From assembly GCA_910588925.1 (NCBI GenBank), contig CAJURV010000013.1, positions 1 to 35,734 of the forward strand: 35,734 bases of DNA. The letters are read 5' to 3'. Below the pieces are notes generated by a model. That model did not search any database, was not told where the DNA came from, and saw nothing but the letters and a program-made list of their open reading frames with translations. The stretch is from an uncultured Rikenellaceae bacterium (lineage in GTDB: Bacteria; Bacteroidota; Bacteroidia; Bacteroidales; Rikenellaceae). Shown piece by piece: positions 24,777 to 33,095 of the stretch. A program made the translations under genes and the position numbers. How positions within the stretch are numbered: the stretch's first letter is position 1; each line of letters opens with the position of its first letter.

Positions 24777-25173
24777 TAGAAGTTGTTTGAATTTTGATTA
24801 TTGCTGTCAGGTAAAACCCGGACATCAGATGCAATTACGTATAAATCATATACAAAGCCTGTTTTCCAACACAGAGTTCTGTCTTTGCCTTACGTAAACA
24901 AGGGACGGAGCCTGCGGGGGTCCGCACAAAGCGTGGAAGTCAGCAAATGCGGTCAGGTGCCTTTGGCGAATAACGCTTAGTTTGGCTACTCTCTATTGCA
25001 GGCCTTCGTGTGGGGAAGTTTTCTGCCCACCGCGAGGTGCGGCCCGCACGGCCCCCGCTTAGCTTATGGCCGTCCAAGAGGAAAAGTGTCTTACAACTCT
25101 CGCTTCGTTCGGGCCACTATTTCTTAAAATACTAAGCCATTGATATTGTTGTAGCTGTTGTATCGAACTCACG
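24777..25173. repeat. Non-coding repeat, copy A, inside the tail operon
   Basis: No gene is present. Three blocks are shared with the other copies. A 28-bp block at 24898-24925 (core GGACGGAGCCTGCGGGGG) has one mismatch to 35275-35302. A block at 25001-25046 (GGCCTTCG...TCTGCCCACCGCGAGGTGCGGCCCGC) is shared with copies B and C. An end motif TATCGAACTCACGTTAA lies at 25161-25177. CTCGCTTCGTTCGG near 25100 corresponds to CTCGCTTCGCTCGG in copy B. Confidence 0.6.
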
Positions 25174-25470
25174 TTAACTTACAATAAAATCTATCTCTAT
25201 GCCCATCAGTCCTATGCCGCTCCACGGAACGAGGGCTATGTCGCTCTCCGATATGGCTGTGGCCGGCTCTGCCCTGTAGGCCTTCATGCTTGCCGCCATG
25301 CGCTTGTTTCGTATGTCTTTGGGGGCTAATGCTATATGCTCGCCCGGTACGAGGTCGGCGGTGAGGGCTATGTCGTTCTTTTCGGCGAGACGGTAGGCCG
25401 CCTCTAACGCTCCGCACTCCTGTATTGCTATGTCGAGGAGCGATTGTCTGTTATGAATCGTATGTCGCAT
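25174..25470 (-). CDS. LysM-domain tail protein (gpX/gp53-like)
   Basis: This 98-residue protein carries a LysM-like segment (NRQSLLDIAIQECGALEAAYRLAEKNDIALTADLVPGEHIALAP) of the type found in P2 gpX and T4 gp53 baseplate proteins. The C-terminal 30 residues (SDIALVPWSGIGLMGIEIDF) form a separate strand-rich end. In tails this domain links wedge and hub rather than hydrolysing the wall. It overlaps the gp25-like gene by 20 nt, so they are coupled. Confidence 0.75.
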   Translation of the reverse strand: MRHTIHNRQSLLDIAIQECGALEAAYRLAEKNDIALTADLVPGEHIALAPKDIRNKRMAASMKAYRAEPATAISESDIALVPWSGIGLMGIEIDFIVS

Positions 25471-25783
25471 CTATCGTCAGTTTATTGTCGTTTATGTCGA
25501 GGCGGCACTCGTTCAGCTTCATGCCGTCGGACTCCAGCTGTATGGCTATCTCGCGCTTCCAGCCCGCCGTCTCGTGGTCGCATACCATGTCGGATATGCC
25601 CGCGCCCAGCACAGGGTGTTCCTTGAACTCTCCCTTGAATGCCTGAAGTATCATAGCCTGATTCTGATAGGTCGTCTCGCCTGTCTCCAACCCATCCGTT
25701 ATTAGTCCGTGCCGGTCCCGGGCGAGCGACAGACGGAGGTCGCCGGTGTCGGGGTCTATTAATATTCCTGTTCTTTTTGACAT
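25451..25783 (-). CDS. gp25/gpW-like baseplate wedge protein
   Basis: This 110-residue protein fits the gp25 (lysozyme-like wedge) family: ILIDPDTGDLRLSLARDRHGLITDGLETGETTYQNQAMILQAFKGEFKEHPVLGAGI, followed by a strand-rich end (RLDINDNKLTIDATYDS). gp25-like proteins are universal in contractile systems and connect the baseplate to the first sheath ring. The start codon shares one base with the stop of the spike gene (TAATG), so translation is coupled. Confidence 0.82.
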   Translation of the reverse strand: MSKRTGILIDPDTGDLRLSLARDRHGLITDGLETGETTYQNQAMILQAFKGEFKEHPVLGAGISDMVCDHETAGWKREIAIQLESDGMKLNECRLDINDNKLTIDATYDS

Positions 25784-26436
25784 TAGTGGGTTACTTTTGG
25801 GTTTTCGATGTCAGTTCTTTGTGTGACGGTGAGCTCTTTTGAGGCCCAATCGGTAATTGCTCCTTTCAATGCTGCACCTCCATCTTGCGCAGCTGGAGTC
25901 CATGTGCCAAACACACTCTTTAAATCATTAAGTGACGCTTCCAGTGCATTTATTTTAGATGTTAGTTCTTTGACTTTCACCAACCCGCCATTTGATTTGT
26001 CATTTTCTTCCTCTTTATTTTTTTCTTTATTTTCTTTTCCTCCGAAAAGTTTAATCTTGCCGTTATTGACGAGGATATAACTTCCGCCCACCACCACTTC
26101 CGTCTTCTCTCCGTCGGCCGTGATAGTCGTGTCGCCCTGATGGAATCGCACGGATTCTATCTCTGAGTAAGCCACGGCGCACAGCTCCCGGAGGTTTCCG
26201 CACGAGAGGTCGGCCACCAATATTATGCTCCCTGTGGCGGGTGTTACGAGCAGTCCGTTTCTGGAGCCGCCGTTTATCGACGATAGCCGTATGTCGGGTA
26301 TTTCGAGGTTGTCTATTTTGGCGCGGCAGAGGTCGCCCTCTACGGATACCACCTCCATGAGCCGGAAGCCGAACGACGGTCTGTCGGTGCCTGTTATGGA
26401 GCGTATCAGCCCCTTTATCTTCGATGATTTATCCAT
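25783..26436 (-). CDS. Baseplate spike protein (gpV/gp5-like)
   Basis: This 217-residue protein has an N-terminal OB-like domain (VVSVEGDLCRAKIDNLEIPDIRLSSINGGSRNGLLVTPATGSIILVADL) as in gpV/VgrG spike proteins. A short beta-helix-like part follows (FHQGDTTITADGEKTEVVVGGSYILVNNGKIKLFGG), then a Lys/Glu-rich linker (~140-155) and a helical segment (VKVKELTSKINALEASLNDLKSVFG). The tip does not end in an obvious HxH iron site. The trimeric spike would pierce the target outer membrane. The helical extension after the beta part is unusual for a minimal spike. Confidence 0.78.
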   Translation of the reverse strand: MDKSSKIKGLIRSITGTDRPSFGFRLMEVVSVEGDLCRAKIDNLEIPDIRLSSINGGSRNGLLVTPATGSIILVADLSCGNLRELCAVAYSEIESVRFHQGDTTITADGEKTEVVVGGSYILVNNGKIKLFGGKENKEKNKEEENDKSNGGLVKVKELTSKINALEASLNDLKSVFGTWTPAAQDGGAALKGAITDWASKELTVTQRTDIENPKVTH

Positions 26437-26440
26437 GTCA

Positions 26441-27397
26441 CTATATCTTTTTGCCTATGGTTATCTTACGGCTGCCGCCGCCCGACGAAAATGTCGTCTC
26501 GGTGGAGACCACGTAATAGGAGCCGTTTTTGGTCTCGTAGTCGGCGTCGCGCAATTCGGCTATGTCTCCCGGCTCCACACGGGGTACGAGCCAAGCGGTG
26601 AAGCTCCCTTCGTAGCCGGAGTACGCTTTGGCCTTCAGCTCCTCGTCGGCCCTGCGCTCCAAGGCCCCCATGTCCGAAACGCCGGGCAGCTTGATGGTGA
26701 ATTTGTCGCCGCCGGGGGTGCCTTTGGTCACCTTTACCGTCTTGCCTGCGGCGTCGGTGCCCTCTACGGTGGCCGTCAGCTTGCGCCTGTCGCCATCCTT
26801 GTACTTGAGTTCCGATTTCTCTATGTTCACGGCAAAGTCGTATATTACCTTACCGCCCGTCTCTGCGTATTGCGGATGCACGTGCAGGGTCTTGCCCTTG
26901 AAGTAGATGTTGGCCCGTGTCTCCTCGTGTACCTTTTTGAGTATATCGAATCCGGTAGTCTCGTATATGGTGAACTTGTCGTACCTGAAGTCGTAGTCGC
27001 ACGCCACGTCGAACCCGCCTATCTCGCTTGCCACGTGAGAGAGCAGGTCGCCCGCCGACACATCGGTGAGTACCGTGTTACGTACCTCTTTGCGGAATGC
27101 GTAAAGCTCGTCCTCGCACGTTATCTTTATGGAGCCCTCCTCGGTGGCTATGGTGTCTACGTAGCCCTCGAACTCCACCGGCAGCTCCTCCGTGTCGGCG
27201 TCGTAGCCGAAGCGTATGCACACCGGGTCGCCCTCGCTTATCTTGTCCTCCACCTCGAGTGCGCGGTTATAGGCGGTGCCGGGCAGGGTTATGACGGCGG
27301 TGTCGGCGAGGTTCTCCACGCTGCGCGTCACCTCCACGCTATCGAGCATGGTGAGCCTGAAAGAGCCTATCGTTATGTCGAAATTCATTGCAAACAT
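26441..27397 (-). CDS. Baseplate hub protein (gpD/gp27-like)
   Basis: The 318-residue product (MFAMNFDITIGSFRLTMLDSVEVTRSVENLADTAVITLP...) follows the late-control gpD/gp27 hub pattern. An initial barrel of the tube type is followed by FEGYVDTIATEEGSIKITCEDELYAFRKE and a second domain with FDILKKVHEETRANIYFKGKTLHVHPQYAETGG, ending in a basic GGGSRKITIGKK tail. It joins tube and spike. The frame stays open to 27673, but the upstream part is only the shadow of the DUF6046 gene. ATG 27397 lies 2 nt after that gene's stop. Confidence 0.82.
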   Translation of the reverse strand: MFAMNFDITIGSFRLTMLDSVEVTRSVENLADTAVITLPGTAYNRALEVEDKISEGDPVCIRFGYDADTEELPVEFEGYVDTIATEEGSIKITCEDELYAFRKEVRNTVLTDVSAGDLLSHVASEIGGFDVACDYDFRYDKFTIYETTGFDILKKVHEETRANIYFKGKTLHVHPQYAETGGKVIYDFAVNIEKSELKYKDGDRRKLTATVEGTDAAGKTVKVTKGTPGGDKFTIKLPGVSDMGALERRADEELKAKAYSGYEGSFTAWLVPRVEPGDIAELRDADYETKNGSYYVVSTETTFSSGGGSRKITIGKKI

Positions 27398-27399
27398 GG

Positions 27400-28038
27400 C
27401 TATATCTTTATTAGAAGCTCGGCGTTGTTGTCGCTGTATGCCTTGATTTCGTAACTCTGGTTGTTGATGCCGTTGGTGTGTGGGAACGATACGCTCTCTA
27501 TGGCGAGATACTTGATGCCGAACGTCAAGAGCACGTCCTGGTCCACCTCTATGGCCTGTCGTTCGTCGAACAGCTCCAACAGTCTCTTTACGTGTGCCTC
27601 CGGGTACTTGTCGGGCTCGCCTCCTGTTACCACGCCTTGTATGGTTACCTCGTAGTCGTCCTGACTCCAGCACTCCTTTATGGTGCCGCCATCTTTGGCC
27701 TTGGCTACGGCGCGGCGCACTATGGTGTTTTTACCGCTTATGGTAACCAACGGCTCTATGGGCAGGGTGAAGAACTCTGTGTCGCCGCTACGCTTCACCC
27801 TCATAGGCATCACGGAGCGAACCGTCCCCGAGGCGGCATAATCCGTCTTTATCTTGTCGGCATCGTACTCCGCCTGCGTTATTATATCGCCCTTGCGGGG
27901 GATGAAAAACGGAGGTATGGCCCCGTAACGCCCCAACGCCTTGTTTATCGTCACTCCCGCCGGGTCGAGCGGATTGCCGCTGTAGCCCGCATCCGCCCGC
28001 GGGGCGAGTTTGTCTATCTCATATTCTATTCTACTCAT
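27400..28038 (-). CDS. DUF6046 tail protein
   Basis: This 212-residue protein matches the DUF6046 type found in Bacteroidota contractile tails between tape measure and hub. It has a Pro-rich middle (RYGAIPPFFIPRKGDIITQAEYD) and conserved-looking TISGKNTIVRRAVAKAKDGGTIKECWSQDDYEVTIQGVV, then LLELFDERQAIEVDQDVLLTFGIKYLAIESVSFPHTNGINNQSYEIKAYSD. The position equals that of gp53/gpU-like initiator proteins in other tails; that role is inferred. Its ATG overlaps the tape-measure stop by 1 nt. Confidence 0.75.
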   Translation of the reverse strand: MSRIEYEIDKLAPRADAGYSGNPLDPAGVTINKALGRYGAIPPFFIPRKGDIITQAEYDADKIKTDYAASGTVRSVMPMRVKRSGDTEFFTLPIEPLVTISGKNTIVRRAVAKAKDGGTIKECWSQDDYEVTIQGVVTGGEPDKYPEAHVKRLLELFDERQAIEVDQDVLLTFGIKYLAIESVSFPHTNGINNQSYEIKAYSDNNAELLIKI

Positions 28039-30164
28039 TACATTGCCGAATTTGCCATTTCCAATACCCGTATGAGACGGCTCTCGAGGTCTCTCTGCAT
28101 GGTGTCGCGGTCGCCCTCGTAGCTGCCGAACGACAGGGTCTCCACCAACGATTTGAGGTTTATCGTCACGGACGACGAGCGACTGCCGCCTGTTGATATC
28201 GCCGAGGAGGTTCCTACTCCTGTGCCGACCGAATTGTTGCCTCTCCCGGTTCCGGGCAAGAGGGCGGAGTCGTTGTTTTTGCCGTTGCCGCTTCCGGGCA
28301 ACAGACCGGTTGTGTTTTGTGTTGGGTCATCGGTGAGTACAGTGTCGTCAGTGCCGGGAGCCGACGACGCACCGCCCATGCCCAACTTCTCTTTCAGCCC
28401 GTTGGTTACGTCCGACAGCGATTTTTCGGAGTTCCACGACATGTCGATGCCCGATAGCGACTCTTTGGCTTTCAACAGGTTCTCCTTGACCTTGTCAGCC
28501 CCGTCGGATATGGCCTTCTGACGCTCCTCCATGTCGGCGGTTATCTGCTTTATGGCCGCCTGATTCTCCGAGCTGTCGCCCAAACCTAACGCCTCCTTGA
28601 ACTCATACCATTTGAGCTTTATCTTGTCGACGCCGATCATTATCCAGTTGACCAAGGCGTTGAAATAGAGCTTTACAAAGTCCACGTATGCCATAAAGGC
28701 GTATTTCATGAAGCCGACCACGCCGTCCCAAAGCGAACCCCAGCCCTCTATTTTGTAGCAGAGGTAGGTTATGACGCCTATGAGGGCGATACCCATAGCA
28801 ATAATCCATGTGAGCGGACAAGCCAACAGTGAAAGGTTGAGGCCGTTTTGTATCGCAGCCCATGCCATTTTGGCTCCGGACACCATTTTAGTCCACATAA
28901 CCATAGCCTTTGCCTTGATAGTGAATATGGCCATTGACATAGCTAACGCTCCTAATGCAATAGAAACAATAGAGATAATCCAGTTTCCCTCCTTTAGTTT
29001 ATCGTTCCACCATCCGAAGAATTGTGATGCCCCGTCAATAACGATACCTATAACAGAAAAGGCAGAACGTATTGCCTGGGATATCGTATTTATAACTGTC
29101 ATAATAGTTTCTTGATTCTGCTCGAACCACGAAACCACTCCCTCTAAGGCCCCGCTTATAATATCGAACACAGGAAGCAACATCCCTTTTATCGACTTTT
29201 GCAATTTCCCGATGCGCTCCTGCAGGTCATCCATAGTGTTGGCATGCTTTTGAAGACCGCCCTCCGGAGTGGCGGCAAGCGCCTGATTGGCTTCGCCCAC
29301 ATTGTCGGTTATTGCTTGGGCCAGTGCGGCGGCACGTTGCGCCTCGTCTCCGTATTTGAGCATCTGCTCCTGTGCGGCGGTGAATTTTATGCCCATGTCG
29401 GCGAGCGCGGAGGTGTTGCCTTTCATGGCTTCGCCCATGAGGTTGCCTATGTTTGCGGCATCGCTTTCTGTGGCGTTAAGCCCTTTCTGTTGGACCAACA
29501 AGTTGTTCATGGCCGGCACGAGAGCTTCTATGCTGCCAGTATTCTGTACGAAAGTGGCCAACTGCTGTGCTCCCGACATCTGCACTTGGTCGCTTATCAC
29601 ACCGAGAGACTGTTGTGTCGAAATTAGTCGCTTAATGCTCGCTATCTCCTCGTCGGAAGCTCCTGCATGTAGGCGCATGGCGGCAGTCAACCTTGCCTCG
29701 GCCTGTACTTGTTTCTCGTACGCCGCTGAGGCTTCGGCGACGTAGTCCGTTACTACTCGGGAGGCTTTATTTAATAATTTATGTAGAGGATTAAAGTTGC
29801 CCGGATTGAACTGCACGTTCGGAGTATTGTTATTGCTTGAGCCTAATGATTGAGCCTTATTATTGGTACTGTTGTCATTAGTAGTATAGGTCTCCGACTT
29901 AGTCTTTTCACTTTTTTGCATATCCCGAGACGCAGAAACCATTCTTTTGCTTATCGACTCGATTTCTGATTCGATAGCTTTCATACCTGTTCTAATACGA
30001 CCGAAACATAATCCGAATCCGTTGGCAGTTTTGGTGAACCCCAACATGGTTTTGGTTACTTCAGAATAAACAATCTGTTGTCTTTTTAAAGAGGAGTTCA
30101 TCTTTTCATAACTGTCGGAGACCTTATCGTTAAGAGACATGGTTTGTTCACGAACATTTGCCAT
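28038..30164 (-). CDS. Tail tape-measure protein
   Basis: The 708-residue protein has an N-terminal helical half rich in Ala, Gln and Ser (VTDYVAEASAAYEKQVQAEARLTAAMRLHAGASDEEIA). The tape-measure segment GNTSALADMGIKFTAAQEQMLKYGDEAQRAAALAQAITDNVGEANQALA is present, with hydrophobic segments around residues 390-470 (ISIVSIALGALAMSMAIFTI and LLACPLTWIIAMGIALIGVITYLCYKI). A low-complexity Gly/Ser/Asn tail begins about residue 590. At about 1.5 angstrom per residue it predicts a tail of roughly 105 nm, in the range of R-type particles. It overlaps the DUF6046 gene by 1 nt. Confidence 0.88.
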   Translation of the reverse strand: MANVREQTMSLNDKVSDSYEKMNSSLKRQQIVYSEVTKTMLGFTKTANGFGLCFGRIRTGMKAIESEIESISKRMVSASRDMQKSEKTKSETYTTNDNSTNNKAQSLGSSNNNTPNVQFNPGNFNPLHKLLNKASRVVTDYVAEASAAYEKQVQAEARLTAAMRLHAGASDEEIASIKRLISTQQSLGVISDQVQMSGAQQLATFVQNTGSIEALVPAMNNLLVQQKGLNATESDAANIGNLMGEAMKGNTSALADMGIKFTAAQEQMLKYGDEAQRAAALAQAITDNVGEANQALAATPEGGLQKHANTMDDLQERIGKLQKSIKGMLLPVFDIISGALEGVVSWFEQNQETIMTVINTISQAIRSAFSVIGIVIDGASQFFGWWNDKLKEGNWIISIVSIALGALAMSMAIFTIKAKAMVMWTKMVSGAKMAWAAIQNGLNLSLLACPLTWIIAMGIALIGVITYLCYKIEGWGSLWDGVVGFMKYAFMAYVDFVKLYFNALVNWIMIGVDKIKLKWYEFKEALGLGDSSENQAAIKQITADMEERQKAISDGADKVKENLLKAKESLSGIDMSWNSEKSLSDVTNGLKEKLGMGGASSAPGTDDTVLTDDPTQNTTGLLPGSGNGKNNDSALLPGTGRGNNSVGTGVGTSSAISTGGSRSSSVTINLKSLVETLSFGSYEGDRDTMQRDLESRLIRVLEMANSAM

Positions 30165-30188
30165 TCAAAAAATTATTTGTTATTTTTG
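30158..30188 (+). promoter_or_regulatory. Promoter of the counter-strand membrane gene
   Basis: TTG (30158-30160), a 20-nt spacer and TATTTTTG (30181-30188) form a full consensus promoter. The TTG lies inside the tape-measure start region. Transcription would begin about 14 nt before the ATG at 30208. Confidence 0.6.
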
Positions 30189-30207
30189 AGAAAAATATGT
30201 AGTAATT

Positions 30208-30510
30208 ATGTGGGTTTGGTTTCCTCTTAACACATCCGTAACGGGGCTTGCAGAAATCATAAAACAGGTATTTCTGTTTCCGTTCAAGTTATTCGGTGCT
30301 TATGGTTTGGTAATAGGTGAGTTGTTATTCAAGCTGGTATTCGGAATCATATTGTTCTTTCTGATTGCAGCTCTTTCACCGATTATTCCATTTTTCGTAG
30401 CTTACCGCAACCGCAAGACACACCCGAAAATGTCTAAGGCCATAGTATGGATGTGGAGTATCACAATTGCTCTAATTATACTTATAAGTATTTTAGATAC
30501 CTACGCCTAA
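30208..30510 (+). CDS. Membrane protein on the opposite strand within the tail cluster (moron-like)
   Basis: This 100-residue protein has three hydrophobic segments (~residues 8-30, 33-65, 80-98): GLAEIIKQVFLFPFKLFGAY, LVFGIILFFLIAALSPIIPFF, AIVWMWSITIALIILISIL, with a basic loop RNRKTHPKMSK. It is the only gene on the plus strand inside the tail cluster, between the chaperone and tape-measure genes, which are normally contiguous. Its own consensus promoter, AT-rich composition and opposite orientation are signs of a moron that can be expressed when the tail genes are silent. Function unknown; self-immunity or exclusion is speculation. Confidence 0.6.
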   Translation: MWVWFPLNTSVTGLAEIIKQVFLFPFKLFGAYGLVIGELLFKLVFGIILFFLIAALSPIIPFFVAYRNRKTHPKMSKAIVWMWSITIALIILISILDTYA

Positions 30511-30516
30511 CATCTC

Positions 30517-30989
30517 CTACCTATAACTCTCCGCCTCCTTTTCCCGAATCCATTTCAGTTCGTTCACGCGCAAGGCCCACTCCGTATCGGTAAGGCTATC
30601 GGGGTCGGCGTGCATGTAGTAGCGCAGTTGTGCGTCTATCTGTCGCAACCAGTCGCCCGCTTCGACCCCGGTAGCCGTTAGAGCTTTTCCAGTTCGGCAG
30701 TCTTGATCTCTACGATGCGGTCGAGGATGCCGCCTGCGGCGAGGAATTTGTCGTCGTCGTTGCGGATGGCCTCGCTACCGCCCAACCAGCACTCGCGCAA
30801 GAGCGTCTCGTTGAATTTGAGGGGGTCGGTCTTGGCTGCCACCGATGCGTACGATATGGTTCTGCGGCTGGGCTTGTGCAGATAGCATACGTGCCCGTCC
30901 ACCTTTACCGAGAATATGTCGCCGTGTTTGGCTTTCCATTCCTGAATCTGTTCTGCTGTTGCTTGTCCTGTAAGTTTCTCTTTTGCCAT
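30517..30989 (-). CDS. Tail assembly chaperone, -1 frameshifted long form
   Basis: The reading frame -1 relative to the short chaperone is open from ~30774 to TAG at 30519-30517 and looks coding beyond the short form's stop (GDWLRQIDAQLRYYMHADPD, TEWALRVNELKWIREKEAE). It has no good start codon of its own. A -1 slip at A-AAG (codon 30686-30684, context GAA AAG CTC TAA) would fuse 102 and 55 codons into a 157-residue protein. Contractile and siphophage tails commonly make such G/GT pairs from the gene just before the tape measure, exactly this position. Confidence 0.6.
30678..30989 (-). CDS. Tail assembly chaperone, short form
   Basis: This 103-residue protein (MAKEKLTGQATAEQIQEWKAKHGDIFSVKVDGHVCYLHKPSRRTISYASV...) has the compact alpha/beta pattern of tail assembly chaperones in Bacteroidota phages and lies between tube and tape-measure genes. 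The frame opens at 31013 (8 more residues), but 30989 matches the usual beginning. It coats the tape measure during tail assembly. A longer frameshifted form is described separately. Confidence 0.75.
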   Translation of the reverse strand: MAKEKLTGQATAEQIQEWKAKHGDIFSVKVDGHVCYLHKPSRRTISYASVAAKTDPLKFNETLLRECWLGGSEAIRNDDDKFLAAGGILDRIVEIKTAELEKL

Positions 30990-31013
30990 GATGTTTTCGT
31001 TTTTAAAAGTCAT

Positions 31014-31469
31014 TGAATTTTGTTAAGAATGTGAGTTCGATATAGAACTTTTCATATATCGTTGCAGTATAGTCAGTTATTTGTAATCACAGCGATGCGA
31101 AGCGCGGGCCGTAGCCTGCGGGGGACCGCATTGAACGGTGGTGTATAAGAAATGTGTATATTGCTTTAAAGCGATAAATACTATAGAAACCAATCGTAAA
31201 GCGGGCCTTCGTTGGGGGGGATTTATGCCCACCGCCAGGTGCGGCCCGCGCGGTCTTCACTTCATTCGGACCGAACAAGCGGAAAGTATCTGATATTCCT
31301 CGCTTCGCTCGGACCTCCATACGCCAAAAAATATAGCTTTTGATATTATCCCAGTTATTATATCAAACTCACGTTAAGAGCTCTTTTCTCTCTGTTTTCA
31401 AGCTGTGTAACAAACGCTACACAACCTGAAAACGGATTGAAAAGGGCCGGTTTTCAAACCGTTATCGTA
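31014..31469. repeat. Non-coding repeat, copy B, with inverted ends, inside the tail operon
   Basis: There is no gene in these 456 bp. The element spans 31021-31380. Its left end (GAATGTGAGTTCGATATA, 31027-31044) is the near reverse complement of its right end (TATATCAAACTCACGTTAA, 31359-31377), like terminal inverted repeats. Inside are the GTAGCCTGCGGGGGACCGC block (31111-31129), GCGGGCC...GGCCCGC (31201-31248) able to form a stem, and CTCGCTTCGCTCGG (~31300). The order matches copy A. MITE-like element or structured leader are both possible. Confidence 0.6.
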
Positions 31470-31880
31470 TTACACGAGGGGTTTCTTTTCGAGGAATAGG
31501 AACGGCACGGTTATCTCCATGAACTTGTCGCCCTGTTTGAGTTCGCGGGGGTCTTCGGTGAACTGCACCCCTATGAGCTGGTCGGTCTTGACCGCATCGC
31601 CCTTGGAGGGGTTGCCGTAGGTGACTACCACGTTGAGTTCGAGGTCGAGGATAGAGCCGCCGGCCGCCACCTCGAGCGCCTCCAGCTCCGACTGCAGAAG
31701 GCCTATTTCGCCCTCGTTGGTCTTGTTGCCCTTCTGAATGGAGAGGGGGTTGTTGCCTTTGCCGTGCAGGAGCTCTTTCTCCTGTTTGGTAGAGTATTTG
31801 ATCGAGCGTATGCCCGTGATGTCGCGGCCTCCCGCAAAGACGGTTATGTCCGCCCATTCGTACTGTCTGCTGTTAAACAT
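31470..31880 (-). CDS. Tail tube protein
   Basis: The 136-residue protein has the contractile tail-tube (gp19/Hcp-like) pattern. MFNSRQYEWADITVFAGGRDITGIRSIKYSTKQEKELLHGKGNNPLSIQKGNK contains the usual G...L..G.GN.P segment, followed by strands LNVVVTYGNPSKGDAVKTDQLIGVQF and MEITVPFLFLEK. It forms hexameric rings inside the sheath. It lies 15 nt after the sheath gene, the standard sheath-tube order. Confidence 0.88.
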   Translation of the reverse strand: MFNSRQYEWADITVFAGGRDITGIRSIKYSTKQEKELLHGKGNNPLSIQKGNKTNEGEIGLLQSELEALEVAAGGSILDLELNVVVTYGNPSKGDAVKTDQLIGVQFTEDPRELKQGDKFMEITVPFLFLEKKPLV

Positions 31881-31895
31881 ATCTTTTTTGGTTTT

Positions 31896-33095
31896 TTATT
31901 CGGTTTTGAAGCCGAGTTCCACATCTATGTATTTTGCGTATCCGTTGGGTTTCACTCGCAAGCCCACTGCAAGATGCGAGGTGGCGAGGATGTTCTGCGC
32001 ATAGTCTATGCTGCACTCTACGCCGGTGTCGTTGGTGTCGCCGGGGTCGTTGCCCAGGTTGCCGTTGGCCGTCATGTTGGAGACGATGGCCCGCTCCACG
32101 TTGCTTTTTACCGATGCGCACCATGCGGGCGAGAGTGTGCCGTCCGTGGCGATGGGCACCTCGTCGTTGAGGGAGTCGAGCAAGGTGTTGTAGGCTACGC
32201 GGTAGGCCTTGTCTATCACTCTGCGGTTGGTGAGGGAGCGGTAGTCGTCCTCTACGCGGGTGGCGAGGTTGTCGTCGGCGATGAAGTAGCCGGTGCGGCC
32301 CACGAACGTGGTGAAGGTGATGTAGCCCTTCTCGTGAATGGTCTCAACGTCCGCTATCTCCACGAGCCTGTCGCCTATGTACATTACGAGCGGTGTGAGC
32401 GCGCCGTCTTTGACGCGGCTGATCTTGCGCTGTACGGGCGATACGGCTATGCGTCCGCCCACTATGCCCATGCAGGCGTTGGGGCTGTGGGGCAGGGTGT
32501 CGCCCACTACTACGCCTACGCGGTTATACTCCGTGGTGGTGAGCGCTTTGAGCTTAGAGGCGTCGCCGGTGAAGCCGTAGCCCTCCATGAGCGTGAAAAT
32601 GGGGGCGTACAACTGGTCGGCAGCCCACTCGCCCAAGCCCTGCGCCTTAGCCATGCCGGCGGTGACGTCGGCATCGAAGCCGTCGTCGGCGGTGACGGTG
32701 TAGTCGTCGGCAGGGGTCTTGAATGCCAACAGACCGCGCAGTTTGCCGTTAGAGGCCTGCAAGAGCGATTTGGCACCCTCGGCGTTGTCTTTGTCGAGTA
32801 CCGTGGCGAAGGTGTCCGTGTCGGCGAAGCCCATGAGCCACAGCTCGGCGCCGTCGCCCGCTTCGGCATAGAAGTCCTTGACGTTGCGGTAGAGGTTGGG
32901 GTTGTTCTCCTCGGTCACGCCAAGCGCCTCCAAAGCAGAGAGCTTCTTGACCGTATAGGCCTTGCCGAGTTTGAAATTGTCGTCGCCCTCGATCTCTTTG
33001 GCGCCTATCGCCAGAAATCCCAAGCAACCGTCGGCCATAGCCTCGACCTGGCCGAGAGCGCCATTGGCGAAATTGATTTTTACTCTTGGTAACAT
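31896..33095 (-). CDS. DUF2586 contractile tail sheath protein
   Basis: This 399-residue protein is of the DUF2586 sheath type used by Bacteroidota myophages and related particles. Hallmarks are VGVVVGDTLPHSPNACMGIVGGRIAVSPVQRKISRVKDGALTP and, near the C terminus, GYITFTTFVGRTGYFIADDNLATRVEDDYRSLTNRRVIDKAYRVAYNTLLDSLNDEVPI. The last 60 residues contain the strand-rich GLRVKPNGYAKYIDVELGFKTE segment that interlocks neighbours. Contraction of this sheath drives the tube into a target cell. It is the key evidence that the cluster encodes a contractile structure. Confidence 0.9.
   Translation of the reverse strand: MLPRVKINFANGALGQVEAMADGCLGFLAIGAKEIEGDDNFKLGKAYTVKKLSALEALGVTEENNPNLYRNVKDFYAEAGDGAELWLMGFADTDTFATVLDKDNAEGAKSLLQASNGKLRGLLAFKTPADDYTVTADDGFDADVTAGMAKAQGLGEWAADQLYAPIFTLMEGYGFTGDASKLKALTTTEYNRVGVVVGDTLPHSPNACMGIVGGRIAVSPVQRKISRVKDGALTPLVMYIGDRLVEIADVETIHEKGYITFTTFVGRTGYFIADDNLATRVEDDYRSLTNRRVIDKAYRVAYNTLLDSLNDEVPIATDGTLSPAWCASVKSNVERAIVSNMTANGNLGNDPGDTNDTGVECSIDYAQNILATSHLAVGLRVKPNGYAKYIDVELGFKTE

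Noticed and set aside
26441..27673. A 410-codon frame for the hub gene starting at 27673.
   Set aside because: The first ~92 residues are Arg-rich and have no family likeness; they overlap the DUF6046 gene in another frame. The hub starts at 27397, just after that gene's stop.
31764..33092. A 442-codon plus-strand frame opposite the sheath gene.
   Set aside because: Its composition (very high Val, Gly, Ala, His, Tyr) is that of an antisense shadow, and the minus strand encodes a clear sheath and tube.
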